DNA from: Clostridium tepidiprofundi DSM 19306
Lineage (GTDB): Bacteria > Bacillota > Clostridia > Clostridiales > Clostridiaceae
Assembly: GCF_001594005.1 (NCBI RefSeq)
Contig: NZ_LTBA01000007.1
Coordinates: forward strand, 1 to 64,000
Length of the DNA stretch: 64,000 bases
Direction: 5' to 3'
Part shown: positions 16,191 through 24,014 of the stretch, piece by piece
How the letters are laid out: every line of letters starts with the position of its first letter
How positions within the stretch are numbered: the stretch's first letter is position 1
The notes under the pieces: model-generated
The model's database searches: none
What the model was told of the DNA's origin: nothing
The model's input: only the letters and a program-made list of their open reading frames with translations
Position numbers and translations under genes: made by a program

Positions 16191-17033
16191 ATGAATAATA
16201 TAGGTTTAGTTTTAGAAGGCGGGGGTATGAGAGGAGTGTATACTTCCGGAGTATTAGATTACTTTATGGATGAGAATTTATATTTTCCTTATGTTATTGG
16301 TGTTTCAATGGGAGCCTGCAATGCAGCATCATATATTTCAAAGCAGAGGGGAAGAAATAAAATAGTTAATATTGAATATGTAAATGATAAAAGGTATTTG
16401 AGTTATAGAGGACTTTTAAGAGATAAAAGTTTGTTTGGAATGGATTTTATTTTTGATTATATTCCAAATAATTTAACTCCATTTGATTTTGATACTTACA
16501 TTAATTCAGAGCAAAAATTTATTATAGTAACAACTGATTGTGAAACTGGAAAACCTGTATACTTTAATAAAGATGATGATGTGGATACATTAAAAATAAT
16601 TAGAGCATCTAGTAGTTTACCTTTTATTTCACAGATAGTTGAAATTAAGGGTAAAAAGTTGTTGGATGGTGGAATTACTGATTCTATTCCTGTTAAAAAG
16701 GCAATTGAGGATGGTAATGAAAAATTGGTTGTGGTATTAACTCGAGATTCAGAATACATAAAAAAGCCTTTTAAGATGAAAAGATTAGCTAAAAGAGTTT
16801 ATTCGAAATATCCTAATTTGGTCAATGCCATGCTTGAGAGGCATATTATGTATAACAATACACTTGAATATATTAGAGAATTAGAATCGCAAGGTAAGGC
16901 TTTTGTAATAAGGCCAAGTCATCCATTGAATGTTGGAAGAGTTGAAAGAAATCAAGATAAGCTTAGAAAACTTTACGAAATGGGATATGAGGAAGCAAAA
17001 GCATGTGGTTCAAAGTTAAAGGAATTTTTGTAG
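16191..17033 (+). CDS. Patatin-like phospholipase
   Basis: This 280-residue acyl hydrolase has the patatin oxyanion glycine motif LEGGGMRG (about 8-15), nucleophile elbow GVSMG (about 37-41) and catalytic aspartate in LDGGITDSIP (about 158). It probably releases fatty acids from phospholipids or acts on a related ester; the substrate is unknown. There is no signal peptide, so it is cytoplasmic or membrane-peripheral. AAGGGAG precedes the ATG by about eight bases. It follows the YhaON pair in the same direction, but the repeat array between them makes a shared transcript uncertain. Confidence 0.9.
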   Translation: MNNIGLVLEGGGMRGVYTSGVLDYFMDENLYFPYVIGVSMGACNAASYISKQRGRNKIVNIEYVNDKRYLSYRGLLRDKSLFGMDFIFDYIPNNLTPFDFDTYINSEQKFIIVTTDCETGKPVYFNKDDDVDTLKIIRASSSLPFISQIVEIKGKKLLDGGITDSIPVKKAIEDGNEKLVVVLTRDSEYIKKPFKMKRLAKRVYSKYPNLVNAMLERHIMYNNTLEYIRELESQGKAFVIRPSHPLNVGRVERNQDKLRKLYEMGYEEAKACGSKLKEFL

Positions 17034-17076
17034 TTCCTCAGAGGTAGAACCAAATTTTGGTTCTACCTCTGAGGAA
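17034..17076. terminator. Perfect 43-base palindrome, bidirectional terminator
   Basis: The 21-base arms are perfect (TTCCTCAGAGGTAGAACC and its complement at the ends) around a single central T. It lies directly after the patatin stop and overlaps the 3' end of hypF, so it should stop both convergent transcripts. Confidence 0.75.
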
Positions 17077-19357
17077 TGGAGATGTTAGCTATAACAATTT
17101 GACCGATGGATACACCACCATCATTGGTAGGTATATTTTCATGTGAATAAACAGTAAAATCTTTTTCTTTTAAAACTTCAATAAGATTTGATAATATGTA
17201 TGCATTTTGAAAAACGCCACCACTTAATACAACTTCATTGATATTGATTCTATTCCTAATTAGTACACACATATCAACAGTAAAGTTAACAATTGTATTG
17301 TGAAACTTAGATGAAATAACATCTATTGAAACGTTATTTTTAATATCTTTGAATATTGAATATATAATATTCTGGGGGTTAATTAAATATGATTCTTGTT
17401 CTTTTATAATTTCATAATTGTAGTACATGTTGCAAGTGTTATTAATCAATGCTTCCAATTCAATTGATGCTTGACCTTCATATGAAATTTTTTCTCTAAC
17501 CCCTATAATAGAAGATATTGCGTCAAATAATCTCCCCATGCTTGAAGTTTCAATGCAGTTGAAACTTTTTTCAACCATTTTTATTATAGGTCTGCATTTT
17601 TCACCGAAAATACTAATTGTTTCTGACAGAGCAGTATCTTTAGAATATATATTTTTTAATGTACTGTATAAGTAAGAAGCTCCAATTCTCCAAGGCTCTT
17701 TTATTGCATTGTCTCCTCCAGGTAAGGGCATATATGCTAAATGGCCGATTCTTTTAAATTCATTAAAATTGCATATGAGAAATTCTCCTCCCCATATTTT
17801 ACCGTCAGTTCCGTATCCGGTTCCATCAAAAGATATTCCAATGACATTTCTGTTATCCAAGTTGTTATCAACCATGCAGCTAACTATGTGTGCATGATGA
17901 TGTTGTACTGATATTTTAGGTAAATTAAAGCTTTCAGCATAGTTAGTTGACATATAACTTGGGTGCATATCATGTGCTATGTATTGTGGATTAAAAGAGA
18001 AAATATCTTTAAAATGTTCTATATTTCTTTTGTAATGGTTAAATGTCTCAATGTTCTCTAAATCTCCATTATATTGGCTAACAAATATGAAGTTATCTTT
18101 TCCTATTGAAAAAGTGTTCTTCATGTTTGGACCACAAGCTAAAATTGGTTTAATTCCTTTAAAATTAAAGGGATATGGAACGTAACCTCTTGCACGCCTT
18201 ATTAATCGTACTTTGTTGTTAACTACTCTTGCAATAGAATCATCTACTGGTATGTATATATCCCTATTATGCAGTAGAAAATAATCAACAATATTTCCTA
18301 TATTAGTTATTGCAGTATCATTATCATATTCTAAAGGAAACCCGCTTATATTTGCGCTAGTCATTATTAATACTTCAATATTTTCATTCCAAAATAAGAT
18401 TTCATGAAGTGGAGTGTATGGAAGCATAACTCCTAAAGTTTTTTGTCTAGGTGCAGTAGCTGCAGAAATATTCTTATGTGGTGAAATATTATTTTTCTTT
18501 TCAAGCAGAACAATGGGCTTTCTTATGCCTGTTAGAAGTTTTTCTTCAATTTTATTTACATGACAGTATTTTTTTACTGTTTTTAAATCCTTCATCATTA
18601 CAGCAAATGGTTTATCAGGCCTAACTTTTCTTTGGCGAAGCAATTTAACTGCATAATCATTTTTAGCATCACAAACAATATGAAATCCACATAAGCCTTT
18701 TATTGCAAATATTTTGCCTTCAATAAGCTTTTTTTGTGACCATTCTATTGCATCATCAGTATCAATTTTTTTACCTTTATTATTGGTTATCCAGACGTGA
18801 GGACCACAATTATTACAAGCATTAGGTTGAGCATGAAATCTTCTATTAGTTGGACTAAAATATTCTTTTTCGCATTTATCGCACATTTTAAACTTAGCCA
18901 TTGTGGTTTTATCTCTGTCATAAGGAATTGATTTTATTATAGAGAATCTTGGACCACAATTAGTACAATTAGTAAAAGGATATTTAAAGCGTCTATTCTT
19001 AGAATTACGTATATCGTTTAAACAATCTTCACATGTTGCAATATCTGGAGATATAAGTGTTATTTTATCTTTTTTTTCTTCGCTTTTTTTAATAATAAAT
19101 TCATTGAAATTAGAAATATTCAATTCTTTTATTGTAATATTTTCAATTTTAGATAGAGGTGGTGGAGTATTTTTGAGTTTGTTGATGAATAAATTAATAT
19201 TTTCAGGTAAACCTTCTATGTCAATAAAAACACCTTCAGAGCTATTATTTACCCAACCTTTTAAATTATATTTTTTAGCTAGATTGTATACAAAGGGTCG
19301 AAAACCAACTCCTTGAACAATTCCTTCTACTTTTATAAAAAATCTTTTTATATCCAT
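17063..19357 (-). CDS. hypF: Carbamoyltransferase HypF
   Basis: HypF uses carbamoyl phosphate and ATP to carbamoylate HypE, making the cyanide ligands of NiFe-hydrogenase. At 764 residues it is complete: acylphosphatase domain (about 1-90, KVEGIVQGVGFRPFVYNLA), two CxxC-x18-CxxC zinc fingers (CEDCLND, CTNCGPRFS, CDKCEKEYF, CNNCGPHVW), YrdC domain (about 195-380) and a Kae1-like domain with HHHAHIVSCM. I chose ATG 19357 after AGGAGAATTA; a frame from 19393 lacks a site. No other hyp or hydrogenase gene is in this window, so its partners must lie elsewhere. An element C copy sits about 40 bases upstream, in the promoter region. Confidence 0.95.
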   Translation of the reverse strand: MDIKRFFIKVEGIVQGVGFRPFVYNLAKKYNLKGWVNNSSEGVFIDIEGLPENINLFINKLKNTPPPLSKIENITIKELNISNFNEFIIKKSEEKKDKITLISPDIATCEDCLNDIRNSKNRRFKYPFTNCTNCGPRFSIIKSIPYDRDKTTMAKFKMCDKCEKEYFSPTNRRFHAQPNACNNCGPHVWITNNKGKKIDTDDAIEWSQKKLIEGKIFAIKGLCGFHIVCDAKNDYAVKLLRQRKVRPDKPFAVMMKDLKTVKKYCHVNKIEEKLLTGIRKPIVLLEKKNNISPHKNISAATAPRQKTLGVMLPYTPLHEILFWNENIEVLIMTSANISGFPLEYDNDTAITNIGNIVDYFLLHNRDIYIPVDDSIARVVNNKVRLIRRARGYVPYPFNFKGIKPILACGPNMKNTFSIGKDNFIFVSQYNGDLENIETFNHYKRNIEHFKDIFSFNPQYIAHDMHPSYMSTNYAESFNLPKISVQHHHAHIVSCMVDNNLDNRNVIGISFDGTGYGTDGKIWGGEFLICNFNEFKRIGHLAYMPLPGGDNAIKEPWRIGASYLYSTLKNIYSKDTALSETISIFGEKCRPIIKMVEKSFNCIETSSMGRLFDAISSIIGVREKISYEGQASIELEALINNTCNMYYNYEIIKEQESYLINPQNIIYSIFKDIKNNVSIDVISSKFHNTIVNFTVDMCVLIRNRININEVVLSGGVFQNAYILSNLIEVLKEKDFTVYSHENIPTNDGGVSIGQIVIANISIPQR

Positions 19358-19397
19358 ATATAATTCTCCTAAATTTTTGCATGATTTTATCAATTTT

Positions 19398-19478
19398 AGG
19401 TTTTATCAACGGGTTCCGACGATGAAGTAGTTCGCAAAATAGACTAGCATACTGACTAGTTATTTTTTGAAAATGCCT
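19398..19478 (+). repeat. Element C, copy 1
   Basis: This 81-base sequence is almost identical to 23535-23616. It contains CAACGGGTTCC, GATGAAGTAGTTCGC and a short hairpin ACTAG/CTAGT followed by seven T. It lies between the hypF start and the stop of the small membrane gene. Confidence 0.85.
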
Positions 19479-19520
19479 AAAGCTCTTTTTTATAGTATAG
19501 CATTATTTTCGAGAGTATAC

Positions 19521-19748
19521 CTAAAAAAATGCTATATATAAAATTAAAATAATTCCTATAATGCAGAATAAAATCGCCAATTTGTTAGAAAATTTAGTAT
19601 TTTTGATGCATAAACGTTTTTGAAATATAATAATTATTTTTTCTATTATGATAATGAAAAAAATGAAAAATATGAATTTGCCTACTGGTATACCTTCTAT
19701 AGTTATTTGTAAGAATACATATAACTGGTCAATTAATTTATGAATCAT
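19521..19748 (-). CDS. Small two-segment membrane protein
   Basis: This 75-residue protein has hydrophobic segments at about residues 25-45 (GKFIFFIFFIIIIEKIIIIF) and 56-75 (LAILFCIIGIILILYIAFF), joined by a basic loop. ATG 19748 is preceded by AAAGGAAAGG; a longer frame from 19934 has no such site and runs into the cadC promoter. I recognise no family. It is divergent from cadC, whose operator could influence both. Existence as a gene is likely but not certain, given the AT-rich, hydrophobic composition. Confidence 0.5.
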   Translation of the reverse strand: MIHKLIDQLYVFLQITIEGIPVGKFIFFIFFIIIIEKIIIIFQKRLCIKNTKFSNKLAILFCIIGIILILYIAFF

Positions 19749-19900
19749 TGTAATCCTTTCCTTTCTTATTTCAATAATATTTATATTTGTGAATTTATAT
19801 TTGAGAACTTTGTAGTTTACTTTTTTACGTAATAATTTGTAAATTAATATATTTAAAATATTTTGCAATACTATATTTGAGCAATGCTTCAAATTATTCA

Positions 19901-19929
19901 TTGACAATTCATTTATAATTGAATATAAT
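19901..19929 (+). promoter_or_regulatory. Consensus promoter of cadC-cadA
   Basis: TTGACA (19901-19906), 17 bases, TATAAT (19924-19929): a perfect sigma-A promoter directly followed by the operator, so repressor binding would block the start site. Confidence 0.92.
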
Positions 19930-19955
19930 AACATATGAACAAATGTTCATATGTT
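19930..19955 (+). promoter_or_regulatory. CadC/SmtB-type operator
   Basis: Perfect 12-2-12 inverted repeat: AACATATGAACA, AA, TGTTCATATGTT. This is the classic ArsR/SmtB family operator form (ATATGAACA-N2-TGTTCATAT) and overlaps the predicted transcription start. Confidence 0.93.
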
Positions 19956-20016
19956 ATTAACGAGACGATGATAGTGTAAATACTTTGCATTATCAAACAA
20001 TAATGGGAGGAATAAT

Positions 20017-20388
20017 ATGATAGATAATAAACTGGAAATTGAAACATGTAGTTGTAAGATAATCCATGAAGATATAGTAAGTGAAGTTAAGGTTAATATG
20101 CCGCAGGAAGAGAATTTATATGATTTAGCAGAGCTTTTTAAAGTTTTTGGTGATTCAACTAGAATTAAAATATTATATGCTTTATTTTCAGCAGAAATGT
20201 GTGTTTGTGATATAGCGGCGTTACTCGATATGACTCAATCTGCTATTTCACATCAACTTAGAATTTTGAAACAAGCTAGGCTTGTAAAATTCCGTAGAGA
20301 AGGTAAGGTAGTGTATTATTCCTTAGATGATGATCATATAAAACAAATATTTGATCAAGGGTTAAGACATCTTCAAGAAAATAATTAG
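20017..20388 (+). CDS. cadC: CadC-type ArsR/SmtB metal-responsive repressor
   Basis: This 123-residue winged-helix repressor binds the upstream operator and releases it on binding Cd, Pb or Zn. The N-terminal extension has the CadC cysteine pair ETCSCK (about 9-14) and the helix alpha-3 motif MCVCDIA (about 65-71), which together form the thiolate sensor site. The C-terminal D..H......H pattern in DDDHIKQIFDQGLRHLQ matches the alpha-5 zinc site. The recognition helix is TQSAISHQLRILKQA. GGGAGG precedes the ATG. It is transcribed with cadA, 94 bases downstream. Confidence 0.93.
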   Translation: MIDNKLEIETCSCKIIHEDIVSEVKVNMPQEENLYDLAELFKVFGDSTRIKILYALFSAEMCVCDIAALLDMTQSAISHQLRILKQARLVKFRREGKVVYYSLDDDHIKQIFDQGLRHLQENN

Positions 20389-20482
20389 CAAGTATGCTGG
20401 TATATTTGATTTTTGTTATTTTTCAAATGTCTAAATGTTTAAATAATGTATATGAAAATAAATGAGAAGAAGGGATTAATAT

Positions 20483-22315
20483 ATGATAAGGCTTATTATA
20501 GGAGCTATATTGTTTGGTATAGCACTAGTTTTCAAATTTTCACCTAGTATAGAATTTGTCATGTTTTTTACTAGTTATTTATTAGTAGGTGGGGAAGTTC
20601 TACTAAAGGCTGTAAAAAATATTTTTAGAGGTCAATTGTTCGATGAAAATTTTCTTATGAGTATTGCAACAATTGGTGCATTTGCAATTAAAGAGTTTCC
20701 TGAAGGTGTGGCTGTAATGCTATTTTATCAGATAGGTGAGCTTTTTGAGGATATTGCAGTGAATCGTTCAAGACGTTCCATTAAATCTCTTATTGATATT
20801 CGTCCAGATTATGCAAACCTCAAAGTTGGTGATGATATTAAGAGAGTTTCTCCATATGAAGTAAAAATTGACGATTATATAATCGTAAAACCCGGCGAGA
20901 AAATTCCACTTGACGGAAAAATTATAGATGGTAAATCAATGGTTGACACGTCTGCCTTAACTGGTGAATCAGTACCAAGGGAAGTAAAATCAGGAAGTGA
21001 TATTTTATCAGGATTTATTAATAAAAGTGGAGTGCTGACTATTAGAGTAACAAAAGAATTTGGTGAATCTACTGTGTCTAAAATATTAGATCTAGTACAG
21101 AATGCAAGTACCAAAAAAGCACCTACTGAAAATTTCATCACTAAATTTGCAAGATATTACACTCCTATAATTGTATTTTCAGCACTTGCTTTAGCTATAT
21201 TACCTACACTATTTATCAATGGAGCTACTTTTTCGGATTGGGCTTATAGAGCATTAATTTTTTTAGTTGTATCTTGTCCGTGTGCATTGGTTATTTCTAT
21301 TCCACTTGGATTTTTTGCTGGAATAGGTGGTGCGTCTAGAAATGGTATATTAATCAAAGGTAGTAACTATTTAGAAATATTAAACTATGTAGATACTGTT
21401 GTTTTCGACAAAACTGGTACACTTACAAAAGGAGTATTTAAAGTTACTGAAGTAAATACTTATGGTGATATGAATGAAGATGAGTTATTAAAATATGTTG
21501 CATTTGCAGAAAGTTATTCTAATCATCCTATTGCTACTTCAATTCTAAAGGCTTATGGTGAAGAAATAAATCAAAAAGAAGTAGAAAATTATGAAGAGAT
21601 ATCAGGTCATGGTGTTAAGGCAGTTATACAGGGAAAAGAAGTACTTGTTGGAAATGCAAAACTGATGCAAAAAGAAAATGTTAAATTTGAAAAAGTAGAA
21701 AAGATAGGAACTGTTATATATTTAGCCATAGATAAAAAATATTCAGGATTTATTGTAATATCAGATGAGATGAAAAAAGATTCTGAAAGTGCTATAAAGG
21801 AATTAAGAAATATAGGCGTTAAAAAAATTATTATGCTCACGGGGGATAGGAGTTCAGTAGGAGTAAAAATAGCAGAAAAACTAGGATTGGACGATGTGTA
21901 TTCTGAACTTTTACCACACCAGAAAGTTGAAAAATTAGAAGAATTATATAAACAGAAATCTTTAAAAGGTAAACTTGTTTTTGTAGGTGATGGAATTAAT
22001 GATGCTCCTGTATTAGCGAGAGCAGATATTGGCATAGCAATGGGAGGAGTAGGTTCTGATGCTGCAATTGAGGCTGCTGATATAGTATTAATGACCGATG
22101 AACCTTCTAAATTACCAATTGCAATTAAAATTGCAAAAAGAACTAGAAGAATTATATGGCAAAATATTATATTTGCGCTTGGTGTAAAAGGTGTTGTTTT
22201 ATTGCTTGGTGCATGTGGAATTGCGACTATGTGGGAAGCAGTTTTTGCTGATGTTGGAGTTGCTCTGATTGCTGTATTAAATTCTATTAGAGCAATGAAA
22301 GTAAATAATTTGTAG
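20483..22315 (+). CDS. cadA: Cd/Zn/Pb-exporting P1B-type ATPase
   Basis: This 610-residue ATPase exports heavy metals from the cytoplasm. Motifs: actuator LTGESVP (about 162), metal-binding membrane motif SCPCAL (about 264), phosphorylated aspartate DKTGTLT (about 309), SNHPIA (about 346) and hinge GDGINDAP (about 501). The protein begins directly with membrane helices and lacks the N-terminal heavy-metal-associated (CxxC) domain found in many CadA proteins. It is cotranscribed with cadC and induced by metal. The TAG stop shares its G with the end of an element A copy in antisense orientation, so the last residues may have been altered by insertion. Confidence 0.95.
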   Translation: MIRLIIGAILFGIALVFKFSPSIEFVMFFTSYLLVGGEVLLKAVKNIFRGQLFDENFLMSIATIGAFAIKEFPEGVAVMLFYQIGELFEDIAVNRSRRSIKSLIDIRPDYANLKVGDDIKRVSPYEVKIDDYIIVKPGEKIPLDGKIIDGKSMVDTSALTGESVPREVKSGSDILSGFINKSGVLTIRVTKEFGESTVSKILDLVQNASTKKAPTENFITKFARYYTPIIVFSALALAILPTLFINGATFSDWAYRALIFLVVSCPCALVISIPLGFFAGIGGASRNGILIKGSNYLEILNYVDTVVFDKTGTLTKGVFKVTEVNTYGDMNEDELLKYVAFAESYSNHPIATSILKAYGEEINQKEVENYEEISGHGVKAVIQGKEVLVGNAKLMQKENVKFEKVEKIGTVIYLAIDKKYSGFIVISDEMKKDSESAIKELRNIGVKKIIMLTGDRSSVGVKIAEKLGLDDVYSELLPHQKVEKLEELYKQKSLKGKLVFVGDGINDAPVLARADIGIAMGGVGSDAAIEAADIVLMTDEPSKLPIAIKIAKRTRRIIWQNIIFALGVKGVVLLLGACGIATMWEAVFADVGVALIAVLNSIRAMKVNNL

Positions 22316-22424
22316 TGAACTCGTTTTGCTAAAGCAAAACATCGGGACTTCAGGTGGAGACTCTACTCCACCTGAAGCAAAATCTTCAATCTCCCACTTA
22401 TAGAAGTGGGAGTCTTGTAAAAAT
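22315..22424 (-). repeat. Element A, copy 5 (antisense, abutting the cadA stop)
   Basis: Reverse orientation, about 110 bp, all three hairpins intact. The right end GTTCAC is read as GTGAAC immediately overlapping TAG of cadA. The left end is divergent (CTTGTAAAAATTTGACC), lacking the usual ATAAA-side flank. It may serve as the cadA terminator. Confidence 0.85.
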
Positions 22425-22471
22425 TTGACCGCATATTTTTAAAATGTTATTTTACAATGCCAATAATTATA

Positions 22472-22477
22472 GTATAA
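22472..22477 (+). promoter_or_regulatory. Probable -10 box of the EamA transporter
   Basis: TATAAT at 22472-22477, about 40 bases before the ATG. The -35 region (around TTTTAC, 22449-22454) is weak. Confidence 0.4.
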
Positions 22478-22517
22478 TCTAATAAAATATTATATTAATT
22501 GGATAGGAGATAACAAT

Positions 22518-23423
22518 ATGGAAAATAAAAGAACAGCACACTTAGCGGCAATATTTTTAATGATTGTATGGAGTCTTTCATATTTAAGTATAAAAGTTAT
22601 TGTTGTTGAAGTTGAACCTACATTGGCAGCGTTTTATAGATTTTTAATTGCTTCGTTGATTTTATTTTTTATACATAAGCACAAATATCCCAATGAAAAG
22701 ATATTGAAAGAGGACAAGCTTAAAATGATGTTAAGTGGATTATTTGGGGTATCATTGTATTTCTTTTTTGAAAACTATTCAGTAAAATTTACATCAGCAG
22801 CTAATGTTGCAATTTTGATTGCTACAATACCGATATTCACATTACCAGTTCAAAAAATTATTTTTAATGAAAAGATAGGTTTATTTAAAATAATAGGTGC
22901 AACTTTCAGTGTAGTAGGTATAATAATTATTATTATCTCAAAAGAGAGAGTTAGTTTATTTTCGAAGGGAAGTATTGGTGACTTCATGGCGTTTGCTTGT
23001 GTAATTTCGTGGATTGTCTATAATGTAATAACAAGCAAATTCAAAGGCAATTATAAAAGTATTACAGTTACTACTTATCAGGTTATATGGGGAACAATTT
23101 TTTTGAGTCCTGCATTCTTGGTTGGAATTATAAAGAAGACGGTGAATATACCATCATCAAAGGTTATTTTAAATATATTATTTTTAGCAATATTATGTTC
23201 ATTTCTAGGGTATTTGATTTATATATATTGTTTAAAGAAATTAGGTGCTACCACAATTACAACTTATATAAATTTACAACCTATAATTAGCATAGTTGCG
23301 GCTAAAATAATTCTCAATGAAAGCATTACTATTTGGCAGGTTATGGGTTGTATAATTATTATTTTAGGAGTAAGCTTAGTTAGTTTGTCTGACGGGTTCA
23401 CTGGTATTATGTTTAAAAAGTGA
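22518..23423 (+). CDS. EamA/DMT-family transporter
   Basis: This 301-residue protein has ten predicted membrane helices in two EamA repeats, typical of drug/metabolite transporters. The first repeat holds IWSLSYLSIK and RFLIASLILFF. The second ends ITTYINLQPIISIVAAKIIL followed by NESITIWQVMG, the usual EamA ending. The substrate cannot be predicted; amino acids or metabolites are common. AGGAGAT precedes the ATG. It is monocistronic, downstream of the element A copy and upstream of element C copy 2. Confidence 0.88.
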   Translation: MENKRTAHLAAIFLMIVWSLSYLSIKVIVVEVEPTLAAFYRFLIASLILFFIHKHKYPNEKILKEDKLKMMLSGLFGVSLYFFFENYSVKFTSAANVAILIATIPIFTLPVQKIIFNEKIGLFKIIGATFSVVGIIIIIISKERVSLFSKGSIGDFMAFACVISWIVYNVITSKFKGNYKSITVTTYQVIWGTIFLSPAFLVGIIKKTVNIPSSKVILNILFLAILCSFLGYLIYIYCLKKLGATTITTYINLQPIISIVAAKIILNESITIWQVMGCIIIILGVSLVSLSDGFTGIMFKK

Positions 23424-23534
23424 ATAATAATATATTGCAAAGAAATATTTATATTAGGCATTTGAAAGAAAATAACAAGTCAAAGATGCGACGTATATTT
23501 TGTGAAATACAAAGAGTTGGGTTCCGCTGATAGT

Positions 23535-23616
23535 AGGTTCTATCAACGGGTTCCAACGATGAAGTAGTTCGCAAAATAGACTAGCATACTGACTAGTTAT
23601 TTTTTTGAAAATGCCT
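23535..23616 (+). repeat. Element C, copy 2
   Basis: This 82-base copy differs from 19398-19478 at only a few positions. It is preceded by GGTTCCGCTGATAGTAGG, a related motif. It lies between convergent genes, next to a 28-base perfect palindrome. Confidence 0.85.
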
Positions 23617-23643
23617 TAAGCCAAGGAAATTTCCTTGGCTTAA
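23616..23643. terminator. 28-base perfect palindrome, convergent terminator
   Basis: TTAAGCCAAGGAAA (23616-23629) and TTTCCTTGGCTTAA (23630-23643). It lies between the rightward EamA gene and the leftward arsR-like gene. There is no strong T-run, so efficiency is uncertain. Confidence 0.6.
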
Positions 23644-23719
23644 ACATTACTAAATAAATAGATTTACATTAGAATATTCAGTTCCTATAAGGTAGTTTAC
23701 AGGGGCTTAAATAATTTTT

Positions 23720-24001
23720 TTAAAAAAATATAGAATTTATAATTTTAATTGCTGTCTCATTAACAACTGTATAATTTATTTCAAGTCCGTTTCTTTCACC
23801 TTTAATAATTCCAGCAGCCTTCAGCTTTTGGAGATGTTGAGAAACTGTAGATTGAGGTAGAGATAGACAATCTTTTATGTGAGAAACATTACATTTCCCA
23901 TTTTGTTGTAATAAACCTTTAACTATACATAATCTTACTGGATGAGATAAAGCTTTTAGTATATCTACTATTTCATTATAATCATTGTAATTTGAATCCA
24001 T
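23720..24001 (-). CDS. ArsR-family transcriptional regulator
   Basis: This 93-residue winged-helix regulator has the ArsR core LKALSHPVRLCIVKGL, recognition helix LPQSTVSQHLQKLKAAGII and wing GLEINYTV. Two cysteines flank helix 3 (GKCNVSHIKDCL), which could sense thiol oxidation or metals. The second ATG (24001) suits the AAGGAAGT site better than ATG 24007, which is only three bases from it. It begins just after the carboxypeptidase stop in the same direction, so the two are cotranscribed; whether it controls the carboxypeptidase is unknown. The effector is unknown. Confidence 0.85.
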   Translation of the reverse strand: MDSNYNDYNEIVDILKALSHPVRLCIVKGLLQQNGKCNVSHIKDCLSLPQSTVSQHLQKLKAAGIIKGERNGLEINYTVVNETAIKIINSIFF

Positions 24002-24014
24002 ATTCATACTTCCT

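Noticed and set aside
19749-19934. N-terminal extension of the 75-residue membrane protein up to 19934
   Set aside because: The extension runs into the cadC promoter and lacks a ribosome binding site; ATG 19748 has AAAGGAAAGG.
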